A stretch of 22,769 nt of DNA, from contig CALZPS010000003.1 in NCBI GenBank assembly GCA_945827765.1, positions 1 to 22,769 of the forward strand, given 5' to 3'. Position numbers and translations under genes: made by a program. The DNA is from an uncultured Lachnospiraceae bacterium. Its GTDB lineage: Bacteria > Bacillota > Clostridia > Lachnospirales > Lachnospiraceae. This document shows positions 7,871 to 15,545 of the stretch, piece by piece (the first letter of the stretch is position 1; each line of letters opens with the position of its first letter). The notes beneath the pieces were generated by a model that worked only from the letters and a program-made list of their open reading frames with translations, ran no database searches and was not told the origin of the DNA.

Positions 7871-9619
7871 CTAATTCCACAAATCCGCATTTCCGTAATG
7901 CGCATCCAGTTCCGTGGAAAACCATCTTCCATTCATGACATGCGCAATCACTGCCTTTTTCGCACTTTCCGAAATTGTAGTGTCCGCATCCATTTCTTCA
8001 AACACCTGCTGATAAGATGATATTAACACATCCTCCATCTGCGCCGTTGCAGAATCTTTTGTTGCATCAAGTACCATATATTGCTCTTTCGCCGAATCAT
8101 ACTGCTCCCATGCTGTCAAATTATCCCCATTCGGATTCCCATCCTTGCTGTCCATGAAATTTTTCACATAGTCATTCAGCATATCTGTAAGCTGTTTACC
8201 ACCTTCTGAGCCAAAACTGTCCGCAAAGGCAGAACGCAGACCAGATGTCGGCTCAAGGAAAGAAATGATTATTCCATGATAAGCACCTAATGCAAAGCCC
8301 GGCATTTTCGAAGAATCATGTCCGAAATCACACTTCAACGCATAGATTGGTGCATCATAACCTGCTTTCTTCATTCTTTGGGCCGATTCAATCGCATTAA
8401 AATACCCATACATTTCACTTCCGTATTTTTGTCCAAACGCCCGCGCGGCTGACAATTCTTCTTCCGCAATCGTTCCGTCTTCGTAAACCTTGCCACTGTT
8501 GAACATCGAAAATTCATCTGAACCGGTAGTCAGAAGCACCGGAACATCATTATAATTTTCAGTATCAAAACCTTCTTCAGGTATCGTAACACCATCTGCG
8601 AACAAATGTGGAAATGCACTCATGCGGATTGAGGCGCCACCCACTGCCAGCATAAGTCTTTCTTCGGAAATAGAATACAAGTATTCTTTCACATCCTCAG
8701 AAGTTGTCAAAAGCCACGCTGCCGCATCCTCTTCTGTTGCTGCCTTTCCATCTTCTACTGCCAGCGGAGCAATAAAAGAAGCAATTTTTTTCTGGCTCAG
8801 CTCCACATCTGCAACCGTCATACCTCCGCTGGATACAATTGCTTTCTGAAACAGTCCCTCAAATGTCGGGGAGATCAACATTGCCATTACATCCCTGCCA
8901 CCTGCCGAATGTCCGGAAATCGTCACATTATTTGCATCTCCCCCAAATGATTCAATGTTATCACGTACCCATTCCAAAGATCTTGCCATATCCAAAAATC
9001 CATAATTGCCCGATGTGCCTTCCTCAGTCTGCAAAACCGGCAGGCAGTTAAACCCAAGTAATCCCAAACGATAGTTGACATTTACAACAATACACGAATT
9101 TCTCTCTGCCAATGCATACCCTTTCAAATCTCCTTGTGTTGATCCGGTCTGATTGTTTCCACCGTGAAAAAATACCAAAACCGGTAGTTTTCCATCATTT
9201 TCTGTCGGAGCATACACATCCAGATTCAGGCAGTCTGTTGTTCCCACAGCCTCTTCTCCCGAACCCTGTAATGCCTGTTCTCCTATTTCTGTACAGTCCA
9301 TCACGTCTCCCCAGTTTTCCGGGTCTGAAGGAGCTTTCCAACGCAGTTCTCCCACCGGTTCGGCTCCATACGGAATATGATACCACGCCATAATTTCAGT
9401 ATCCTCTATCATTGTTCCTTTCACATCCCCAAACATGGTGGAAACTACATCACTTTGGACATACTTTTTTTCCTTCACATCCGTTCCACCATTCGTTTCA
9501 CCTTTGCTGTTTCCACATCCCGCCAGCAGCGATACTGCCATAGCACCTGCCAGCACAAGTGCCATCCACTTTTTCTCTTTCATAGCTTTTTCCTTTCCTA
9601 TCTTATTTTTCTCTGCCAT
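7871..9619 (-). CDS. Type B carboxylesterase, lipoprotein
   Basis: 582 aa alpha/beta hydrolase of the carboxylesterase B family (para-nitrobenzyl esterase type), anchored outside the membrane. A lipoprotein signal ends in LLAGC with the lipidated Cys at 35. Oxyanion segment FFHGG (150-154); nucleophile elbow GHSAGG with S238 (most relatives have GESAGG); acid probably E369 in TGSDEF; histidine H448 in GAYHG. ATG 9619 is chosen because AAGGAGG lies 9 bases upstream; ATG 9622 is equally possible and ATG 9583 gives a more usual short signal peptide. The longer reading from 9667 is unlikely because it overlaps the promoter -10. It is the first gene of the operon and would remove an acyl group from the glycoside before uptake. 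The natural ester is unknown. Confidence 0.9.
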   Translation of the reverse strand: MAEKNKIGKEKAMKEKKWMALVLAGAMAVSLLAGCGNSKGETNGGTDVKEKKYVQSDVVSTMFGDVKGTMIEDTEIMAWYHIPYGAEPVGELRWKAPSDPENWGDVMDCTEIGEQALQGSGEEAVGTTDCLNLDVYAPTENDGKLPVLVFFHGGNNQTGSTQGDLKGYALAERNSCIVVNVNYRLGLLGFNCLPVLQTEEGTSGNYGFLDMARSLEWVRDNIESFGGDANNVTISGHSAGGRDVMAMLISPTFEGLFQKAIVSSGGMTVADVELSQKKIASFIAPLAVEDGKAATEEDAAAWLLTTSEDVKEYLYSISEERLMLAVGGASIRMSAFPHLFADGVTIPEEGFDTENYNDVPVLLTTGSDEFSMFNSGKVYEDGTIAEEELSAARAFGQKYGSEMYGYFNAIESAQRMKKAGYDAPIYALKCDFGHDSSKMPGFALGAYHGIIISFLEPTSGLRSAFADSFGSEGGKQLTDMLNDYVKNFMDSKDGNPNGDNLTAWEQYDSAKEQYMVLDATKDSATAQMEDVLISSYQQVFEEMDADTTISESAKKAVIAHVMNGRWFSTELDAHYGNADLWN

Positions 9620-9665
9620 CATTCCTATCCTCCTTCTTTTGATGACCTTGATTTTAATTTCCATC

Positions 9666-9692
9666 AATATAACATACCGTTTCTTTTCTCAA
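9666..9692 (-). promoter_or_regulatory. Promoter of the esterase-glycosidase operon
   Basis: On the minus strand, TATATT (complement of 9666-9671) is preceded by TGT, giving an extended -10. TTGAGA (complement of 9687-9692) stands 15 bases further up; spacing is short, so the promoter may rely on the extended -10 or on an activator. The predicted start near 9659 leaves a leader of about 40 bases containing the esterase ribosome site. Confidence 0.6.
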
Positions 9693-9776
9693 AATAACAA
9701 ATTAGCTTTTTTGTATTTTAATTTGCTTTTCTTTTTTCTTCTTTTCGCATTTTTTTGATTTATTCGGTATTTAACC

Positions 9777-9806
9777 TTTACATTTCTCCGACTGTTTATA
9801 TATAAT
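9777..9806 (+). promoter_or_regulatory. Promoter of the HPr-like/AraC operon
   Basis: TTTACA (9777-9782, five of six consensus bases) and a perfect TATAAT (9801-9806) are separated by 18 bases. Transcription should start near 9813 and read through a leader of about 155 bases to the small gene at 9968. Confidence 0.8.
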
Positions 9807-9967
9807 GAGAATTAAGAAAATGTCAGATTCGAAAGATTCCATCTGATATACGCTCCGCGAGGATATGCAGGGATTTGGATCAGAATGATACCCGCTTTGC
9901 AGACCCGAATTCCGCACCAAGGCTCGCAAGCGCGTCTTGAATATATTTTTTGAGGAGGAAAACGAGC

Positions 9968-10207
9968 ATGCTTTTAAGACAGGATATCGATATTATCAAA
10001 TTTTTACAACAGGTAAAACGTTGCCGTGACGAAGTTCTTTTTGAGACGACAGAAGGTGACCGTCTGAATCTGACTTCTACGTTGAGCCAGTATGTGTTCT
10101 GCTCGATTGCCAGCCATCCGGAATACTGGACAGACAGCACCATCACCTGTAAGAACACAGAAGATTATCAGTTATTGACAGATTATTTATATGAGAGGAA
10201 CGCATAA
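9968..10207 (+). CDS. Small HPr-like protein without the phosphorylated histidine
   Basis: 79 aa. Start ATG 9968 has GAGGAGG 9 bases upstream; a TTG at 9950 would lie before that site. I recognise an HPr-like pattern by eye: DIIKFLQQVKRCRDEVLF corresponds to the first helix and second strand of HPr, RLNLTSTLSQYVFCS to the segment around HPr Ser46, and DSTITCKNTEDYQLLTDYL to the last strand and helix. The N-terminal strand and loop that hold His15 are absent, so it should not carry phosphate in a phosphotransferase chain. Its TAA is followed at once by the ATG of the AraC gene, which points to translational coupling and to a role tied to that regulator. The family assignment is inference from pattern only. 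Confidence 0.75.
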   Translation: MLLRQDIDIIKFLQQVKRCRDEVLFETTEGDRLNLTSTLSQYVFCSIASHPEYWTDSTITCKNTEDYQLLTDYLYERNA

Positions 10208-11428
10208 ATGAATGTGCGCAAAAATCTGGAGCTATTTCAGGAATTAATCAGTTGCAGTCAGTCGTTGTACTTGTGGACTTACAGTCCTGATATGCAGCTT
10301 TTGCATACCACCTGCCCGGATTCCGAAGCCAGCGGCGACTATATTTTCATGGATGACCAGATTGGTCCCCTGATAGAATACAGCAAAGAGGGGCATTATC
10401 CTCTCGTCCTTCCCAGCTTTTTGAATGTCTTGTGGGTAGCGGCTTTTGAGCGGGAAAAATCAACGGGAGAATTACTGCATATCCATATCATCGGTCCGAT
10501 GTTTTCCGGTGAGAATTCCCAGCAGAAGATTCGGGAAAAATTGGAATCCCGCAACTGGACAGTCCATTCCCGTCTGATGGTGCTTAAACATCTGGAAAAT
10601 GTTCCGATTGTTCCGAGCAACCTGATGTTTCAGTACAGCATCATGCTGCACTACTGTATTACCGGCGAAAAGATTTCAAGCAGTGATCTGGTATACTCTT
10701 CGATGTATGGAAACACTGACGAAAACACGGATGCTATCAGGAATGTTTCAAAGGAACATCTGGGGATCTGGGCTGCCGAACAGGATTTGTTAAACGCCAT
10801 CCGCACAGGCAATTCCGACTACCGCAAGGCATTTAATAAATCTTCAAATTTAAGCTATGGTATCAAAATCACAACAGCAGACGCATTACAGGCCGCCAAA
10901 TATAATCTGATTACCCTGATTACGCTTTGTTCACGTGCAGCCATAGAGGGCGGGCTTTCTCCATCACTTTCCTACAATCTCTGCGACTATTATTCGCAGA
11001 GAGTCATCGATGCCGGTACAATTTCCGAAACCAGTTCACTGGCCAATATTCTGATAGGAGACTATATACGTAGGGTGCAGGAACTACATATACAAAACAA
11101 CATTTCCAAAACTGTACAAAGCTGCTGTGACTATATCAGAACACATATTGGCGAGAAATTCACGATTGACTTTCTCGCTGCCCGCGCAGGATATACGGAA
11201 TACTATTTTTCGCGCAAGTTCAAGCAGGAAACAGGCATGAGCCTCAATGATTTTATAAAACAGGAAAAAATCAGAAAGGCAGAGCTTTTGCTCTCCACCA
11301 CAACGATGAGTATTCAGGACATCAGCACTGAGCTCTCCTTCAATTCCCGCAGCTATTTTTCGGAAGTCTTCCAGAAAGTGACCGGAGAATCTCCGGGAGA
11401 ATATCGAAAAAGGCATTTGAAGATTTAA
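10208..11428 (+). CDS. AraC-family transcriptional regulator
   Basis: 406 aa. The C-terminal 100 residues (about 305-404) are a two-helix-turn-helix AraC DNA-binding domain: TIDFLAARAGYTEYYFSRKF is the first unit and SIQDISTELSFNSRSYFSEV the second, ending in the classical FQKVTGESPGEYRK. The N-terminal 120 residues form a possible sensor domain without a motif I can name. The middle segment (about 190-300), with TLCSRAAIEGGLSPSLSYNL, is a pattern common in Clostridia AraC regulators. GAGAGGA near the end of the preceding gene serves as ribosome site 8 bases upstream. Placed between the divergent esterase operon and the GH78 gene, it most likely activates both in response to a sugar or glycoside. 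Confidence 0.92.
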   Translation: MNVRKNLELFQELISCSQSLYLWTYSPDMQLLHTTCPDSEASGDYIFMDDQIGPLIEYSKEGHYPLVLPSFLNVLWVAAFEREKSTGELLHIHIIGPMFSGENSQQKIREKLESRNWTVHSRLMVLKHLENVPIVPSNLMFQYSIMLHYCITGEKISSSDLVYSSMYGNTDENTDAIRNVSKEHLGIWAAEQDLLNAIRTGNSDYRKAFNKSSNLSYGIKITTADALQAAKYNLITLITLCSRAAIEGGLSPSLSYNLCDYYSQRVIDAGTISETSSLANILIGDYIRRVQELHIQNNISKTVQSCCDYIRTHIGEKFTIDFLAARAGYTEYYFSRKFKQETGMSLNDFIKQEKIRKAELLLSTTTMSIQDISTELSFNSRSYFSEVFQKVTGESPGEYRKRHLKI

Positions 11429-11446
11429 ACTTTTTCAAATCAGTTC

Positions 11447-11499
11447 AAAAAAGACAGCCGGAAAGGCATTTCTTCCTTTCCGGCTGTCTTCTCTTTTCA
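11447..11499. terminator. Bidirectional intrinsic terminator between AraC and GH78 genes
   Basis: A perfect 16-bp stem, AAGACAGCCGGAAAGG (11451-11466) with CCTTTCCGGCTGTCTT (11475-11490), has an 8-base loop. A T6 run follows on the minus strand (complement of 11447-11452) and a CTCTTTTC tract on the plus strand. It therefore serves both converging genes, more strongly for the minus strand. Confidence 0.93.
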
Positions 11500-11512
11500 A
11501 ACATATCTGCTA

Positions 11513-14041
11513 TTAAAATTCATACATTCCCGCAGTCACGCTACTTTCTCTTCCATCCGGCAGTACAATCTTTGCACTGACATTTGCAGGAATTACAATC
11601 TCATATTTTACCTGCTCCCCTTCATATCTCCAACTGCTCTCAATCTTTCCGATTGGAGACTGATAGGATGCTTTTGCATATTTCAGCAAAGGACAGGGCT
11701 GAGGAGCAATCGTGACTTCTGCCCCTTCTACCCGGATTCCGCATATACCGCCAATCATCCATCCGGAAATCGCACCGTAAGAATAGTGATTCAAAGAAGC
11801 ATGTACCGTTTTGTCTTCTTTTACGCCGTCCCATGTCTCCCAGATAGTCGTTGCTCCCATCTTCACCTCATACAGCCAACTCGGAATCGTATCCTGTAAA
11901 AGCAGGCGGTATGCAGTCTCCACATATCCATATTTTGTCAACATCTCACACAAGAACGGGGTTGAAAGGAAACCGGTATTCAGATGGTATCCGTTTTTTA
12001 TCACCAACTTGTTGAGGTCTGCCGCAGCCTGTACAGCGTCTTTCTCCTCCAGTAAACCAAATGCCAGCGGACGGACGTACATACACTGCCGCTCAGATGT
12101 AATTTTTCCGTTGTCCGTCTGTGTAAACTGAAATGCTTTCTTTGCATATTCAGAAACTTCAGCAAAATGTTTTGCATCCTCTTCTTTTCCCAGGATCTGT
12201 GCAATTTTACTTAACATTCCGGCAGAATACGATAAATAGGCAGTCGCCACTCCGGTCTGTCCGTTCTGTTCCACACCTTCCACGCCGACCCCCGGCTCAC
12301 ACCATTCACCATAATCCACGCCATTGTCAATACAGTAATCTTTATACGGATTCTTCTGCGCTTCTTCCGTCGTACTTCCGGCCTTCGCACGATTCTCCAG
12401 ATAGCCTGCCCATCCTTTCATCATTTCATAATTTTCTTCCAAAATCCGCACATCCTTGTATCTTTGATACATTGTATAGGGAACAATCACCGAGGCATCT
12501 CCCCAGCCTGCAGACCCACTGAGCAGTTTTCCGAAAAAGCTTTCATTATTATTAATCGGGGAAATGTTTCTAATCTGTCCCTCCGGATACTGATTGATAC
12601 GACACTCACCCAGCCATTTGCGAAATACCGGATAACAATCCATCAGATAAAGCCCTGTATTTACAAATACCCCCGCATCTCCTGTCCAGCCTGCACGCTC
12701 TCTCGTAGGGCAGTCAGTCGGCACGTCGCAGAAATTTCCTTTTTGACTCCAGATACTGTTTTTAAACAACTGATTCACGCCCGCATCCGAGCATTCAAAC
12801 TCTGCAGTCTGCTCCATCTCGGAATACACTGCGATTGCCGTAAATTTCGCCCCCGAAAGCTCCACATCCGTCTCCAGTTTTGCATAACGGAATCCAAAGA
12901 TACAAAAATGGGGTTTATAAATATTTTTTCCCTCTTTACAAATGTAAGTCACTTTCTGGAAAATACCACCCTCCACATGGCGCTCTCCAGGCTGATAATT
13001 CTCTATCGTAAAATTGCCGTTCTCATCCAATGTTTCCCCGTGCTGCAGCATGATCGTCTGTCCGGCATGAGCTGTTACTTCAAATTCTACATACCCGGCA
13101 ATATTCTGTCCGAAATCAATCACCCGTTCCCCATTCGGTGTAGTTATAATTTTTCCTTCAAAGCGTTCAAATTCTTCAATCGGCACCGAATTTGAGCAAA
13201 CCAGATTTGTGGTTCCAAACTCTTCTATTTTAACTTCATGCCAGTCTGTCAGTTCTTCCTTGCGGGCATCATATATTTCTCCCTGACACATATCGCTTTC
13301 CACAATCGGACCACTCTGTGTTGCCTGCCATGTCTCATCAGACACGCACACGGTCTGTTTGTCCACTTCCAACTGCAAATACAAGGATATATCTGTTCCA
13401 AACAGATTGCGTACACCTTCTACTCCGGCAGCACTGCGGTACCATCCATCTCCCAAGATCACCCGGATTTCATTTTCCCCATCCTGCAAAAGTGCTGTCA
13501 CATCATAGGTCTGATAGGATAATTTTTCTTGATAATTTCCGGTTCCCGGAGCAAACACAAAATTGCCGATTCGTTTCCCATTTAAATATGCCTCATATGT
13601 ACCATGGCAGGTAATATATGCTCTGGCAGATTTTCCCTGTTTTACCTGAAATGTCTTCTTAAGAACACTTGCCGACTGACGCTTTTGCGAATCCGTCTCC
13701 AGCTCGGGGTTCACCCATTTTGCACAGAAATCTTCCTGTTTCAAAAGCCCGGTCTCAAAAGTTGCAGGGCTGCTCCACTCTCCGCTTTCATCATTTTCGT
13801 CCCACAGGCGCACGCTCCACGTCACCTGCTGTCTGCTCTGTACATCGCCGCCATAGTAAGTATACATGTTGCTGCCCGATACTTTACCGCTGCTCCAAAG
13901 AAGTGTATCTCCTTCCATTGCCCTTATCTCATATGCACTCTGTTTGACCCCGCCATGACAGTTCCACGAAAGATATGGTCTTGTCACGTCAATTCCCAGA
14001 GGGTTTTTCATATGTTCCGTTTTTAATCTGATTGCCTGCAT
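11513..14041 (-). CDS. GH78 alpha-L-rhamnosidase
   Basis: 842 aa, an inverting alpha-L-rhamnosidase that releases terminal L-rhamnose. N-terminal beta domains (about 1-320, including a lectin-like carbohydrate-binding module around 105-260) precede the (alpha/alpha)6 barrel (about 410-750) and a C-terminal beta domain. The signature DVPTDCPTRERAGWTGDA (439-456) contains the predicted general acid E447, and GATTIWETWDG (729-739) contains the predicted base E735; the family's SLNHYSYG follows. There is no signal peptide, so it acts on imported material. ATG 14041 is chosen because AAGGAG lies 8 bases upstream; a GTG at 14074 has no good site. It converges on the AraC gene but has its own upstream region. 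It is the best clue that the locus handles a rhamnosylated substrate. Confidence 0.95.
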   Translation of the reverse strand: MQAIRLKTEHMKNPLGIDVTRPYLSWNCHGGVKQSAYEIRAMEGDTLLWSSGKVSGSNMYTYYGGDVQSRQQVTWSVRLWDENDESGEWSSPATFETGLLKQEDFCAKWVNPELETDSQKRQSASVLKKTFQVKQGKSARAYITCHGTYEAYLNGKRIGNFVFAPGTGNYQEKLSYQTYDVTALLQDGENEIRVILGDGWYRSAAGVEGVRNLFGTDISLYLQLEVDKQTVCVSDETWQATQSGPIVESDMCQGEIYDARKEELTDWHEVKIEEFGTTNLVCSNSVPIEEFERFEGKIITTPNGERVIDFGQNIAGYVEFEVTAHAGQTIMLQHGETLDENGNFTIENYQPGERHVEGGIFQKVTYICKEGKNIYKPHFCIFGFRYAKLETDVELSGAKFTAIAVYSEMEQTAEFECSDAGVNQLFKNSIWSQKGNFCDVPTDCPTRERAGWTGDAGVFVNTGLYLMDCYPVFRKWLGECRINQYPEGQIRNISPINNNESFFGKLLSGSAGWGDASVIVPYTMYQRYKDVRILEENYEMMKGWAGYLENRAKAGSTTEEAQKNPYKDYCIDNGVDYGEWCEPGVGVEGVEQNGQTGVATAYLSYSAGMLSKIAQILGKEEDAKHFAEVSEYAKKAFQFTQTDNGKITSERQCMYVRPLAFGLLEEKDAVQAAADLNKLVIKNGYHLNTGFLSTPFLCEMLTKYGYVETAYRLLLQDTIPSWLYEVKMGATTIWETWDGVKEDKTVHASLNHYSYGAISGWMIGGICGIRVEGAEVTIAPQPCPLLKYAKASYQSPIGKIESSWRYEGEQVKYEIVIPANVSAKIVLPDGRESSVTAGMYEF

Positions 14042-14299
14042 CTTCTCTTCTCCTTTTCTTCGATTTCTCTCCACGTTTTTTCCATATTACATAAGCTGCC
14101 CGACAAATGAGCCAGACCGGACCCACAGACATCAAAATACATGCAAGCATATATTTTATGTTCACTTGTCCTTTGGCTCATTATATATTAGAAACAAGTA
14201 TTCTTGTGTTAAGTTTTTATGGATTTTATCTGTTTTTTTGTTAGTTTCCAGATTTTTACATAATAAATAGGATATTTTTATATTCCCAGCAACTATTTC

Positions 14300-14338
14300 T
14301 TTGTGCATTTCATAAAAAACGTAGTTTTTTTGCACAAA
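14300..14338. repeat. Nested inverted repeat just upstream of the glgC promoter
   Basis: TTTGTGCA (14300-14307) pairs with TGCACAAA (14331-14338), and directly inside it AAAAAAC (14314-14320) pairs with GTTTTTT (14324-14330) around GTA. It ends 4 bases before the glgC -35, a typical place for a regulator site. It could also act as a minus-strand or plus-strand roadblock hairpin. Confidence 0.6.
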
Positions 14339-14342
14339 AATG

Positions 14343-14371
14343 TGGAAATTCTCAGGGAAAAATTGTATAAT
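14343..14371 (+). promoter_or_regulatory. Promoter of glgC-glgD
   Basis: TGGAAA (14343-14348) and a perfect TATAAT (14366-14371) are spaced by 17 bases. The expected start near 14378 leaves a leader of under 30 bases with AGAGAGGG as ribosome site 6 bases before the glgC ATG. Confidence 0.75.
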
Positions 14372-14404
14372 ATACTACATAGAAAATGAAAGAGAGGGTT
14401 CACT

Positions 14405-15544
14405 ATGAAACAAAACAATATGTTAGCAATGATTTTAGCCGGTGGACGCGGAAGTCGTCTTCACGACTTAACGAACAAGGTTGCAAAACCGGCTGTTTCA
14501 TATGGGGGAAAATACCGTATCATCGATTTTCCGCTCAGTAACTGTGCAAACAGCGGAATTGATGTTGTCGGTGTACTGACACAGTATGAATCCGTACTGC
14601 TTAACAGCTACGTTGCTGCCGGCGGACGCTGGGGTCTGGACGCGAAAGACAGCGGTGTGTATGTACTTCCTCCACGTGAGAAAGCAGATGCAAATCTGGA
14701 TGTGTACCGCGGCACGGCGGACGCCATTTCACAGAACATCGACTTTATTGACAATTATGACCCGGAATATATTCTTGTACTTTCCGGTGACCACATCTAC
14801 AAGATGAATTATGCCAAGATGTTGGACTACCACAAGAAGAATAATGCCGACGCTACGATTGCCGTTATCGGCGTTCCGATGAAAGAGGCAAGCCGTTTCG
14901 GTATCATGAACACGGATGAAGACCTTCGTATCAACGAATTTGAAGAGAAACCGGCACAGCCAAAGAGTAATCTGGCGAGCATGGGAATTTATATCTTCAG
15001 TTGGAAAGTTTTGAGAAAACTCCTGATTGCCGATATGAAAGATCCGGATTCTCACCATGACTTTGGTAAGGATATCATCCCGACGATGCTGAACTCAGGT
15101 AAGCGTCTGTTTGCGTACAAGTTCAAAGGTTACTGGAAGGACGTTGGAACCATTGATTCTCTCTGGGAAGCAAACATGGATCTTCTGGACTCCAACAACG
15201 AACTGGATCTGAATGACCCGACATGGAAGATTTATACGGAAGATATTACCACCCTGCCGCATATCATCGGACCGAATGCAGATATCAACCGTGCATTCAT
15301 CACACAGGGTTGTGAGATTGACGGTGAGATCAGGAACTCCGTATTATTCACCGGCGCAAAGGTTGGTACCGGTGCAAAGATTATTGACAGTGTACTGATG
15401 CCGGGTGCAATCGTAGAGGAAGGTGCTGTCGTTACACGTGCACTTGTTGCTGACGGAATCAAAATCGGCAAAGAAGCGGTGGTAGGCAGTGCCGACAGTG
15501 AAAATATTGAACTTGTTGCAAAACGTGTAAAGGGGGTAGAATAA
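14405..15544 (+). CDS. glgC: Glucose-1-phosphate adenylyltransferase, catalytic subunit
   Basis: 379 aa, the usual length. It makes ADP-glucose from ATP and glucose 1-phosphate, the first committed step of glycogen synthesis (EC 2.7.7.27), in the cytoplasm. Nucleotidyltransferase domain about 1-265: nucleotide loop LAGGRGSRL (11-19), [16 protein letters not shown] (36-51), metal/catalytic GDHIYKMNY (128-136, D129), sugar-phosphate contact EEKP (180-183) and GYWKDVGT (242-249). The rest is a left-handed beta-helix of hexapeptide repeats that carries oligomer and regulatory contacts. Its stop is one base from the start of glgD, so the two are co-translated. The remaining glycogen genes (glgA, glgB, glgP) are not in the window. 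Confidence 0.97.
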   Translation: MKQNNMLAMILAGGRGSRLHDLTNKVAKPAVSYGGKYRIIDFPLSNCANSGIDVVGVLTQYESVLLNSYVAAGGRWGLDAKDSGVYVLPPREKADANLDVYRGTADAISQNIDFIDNYDPEYILVLSGDHIYKMNYAKMLDYHKKNNADATIAVIGVPMKEASRFGIMNTDEDLRINEFEEKPAQPKSNLASMGIYIFSWKVLRKLLIADMKDPDSHHDFGKDIIPTMLNSGKRLFAYKFKGYWKDVGTIDSLWEANMDLLDSNNELDLNDPTWKIYTEDITTLPHIIGPNADINRAFITQGCEIDGEIRNSVLFTGAKVGTGAKIIDSVLMPGAIVEEGAVVTRALVADGIKIGKEAVVGSADSENIELVAKRVKGVE

Positions 15545-15545
15545 T

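Larger units (their letters stand above)
9623..9967. other. Divergent control region and leader, no gene seen
   Basis: This 345-bp gap holds the two divergent promoters listed separately, a T-rich plus-strand tract (about 9712-9760) that includes TTCGC at 9744-9748, and a leader of about 150 bases before the small HPr-like gene. The leader can fold: TCAGAT (9823-9828) with ATCTGA (9841-9846), and a long-range ACGC/GCGT plus GCGAG/CTCGC closing stem (9850-9861 with 9923-9935). I found no convincing coding frame and no riboswitch class that I recognise. Confidence 0.6.
14042..14404. promoter_or_regulatory. Divergent control region between GH78 and glgC
   Basis: This 363-bp AT-rich stretch has no gene. 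For GH78, a perfect TATAAT lies on the minus strand (complement of 14180-14185) without a recognisable -35; instead ACAAG-N4-CTTGT (14194-14207) occupies that place, which suits an activator-dependent promoter. A 9-bp inverted repeat, AATGAGCCA (14106-14114) and TGGCTCATT (14174-14182), overlaps the -10 and spans the predicted start. A nested inverted repeat (14300-14338) and the glgC promoter lie at the right end and are listed separately. Confidence 0.5.

Noticed and set aside
405..9619. C-glycoside deglycosidase (Dgp/Dfg-type) cluster
   Set aside because: Only a distant isomerase-like TIM barrel protein is shared; the partner small subunit and the Gfo/Idh oxidoreductase are absent.
12464..13195. 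A 243-aa plus-strand frame opposite the rhamnosidase gene
   Set aside because: Shadow of the GH78 barrel region; no ribosome site and no recognisable domain.
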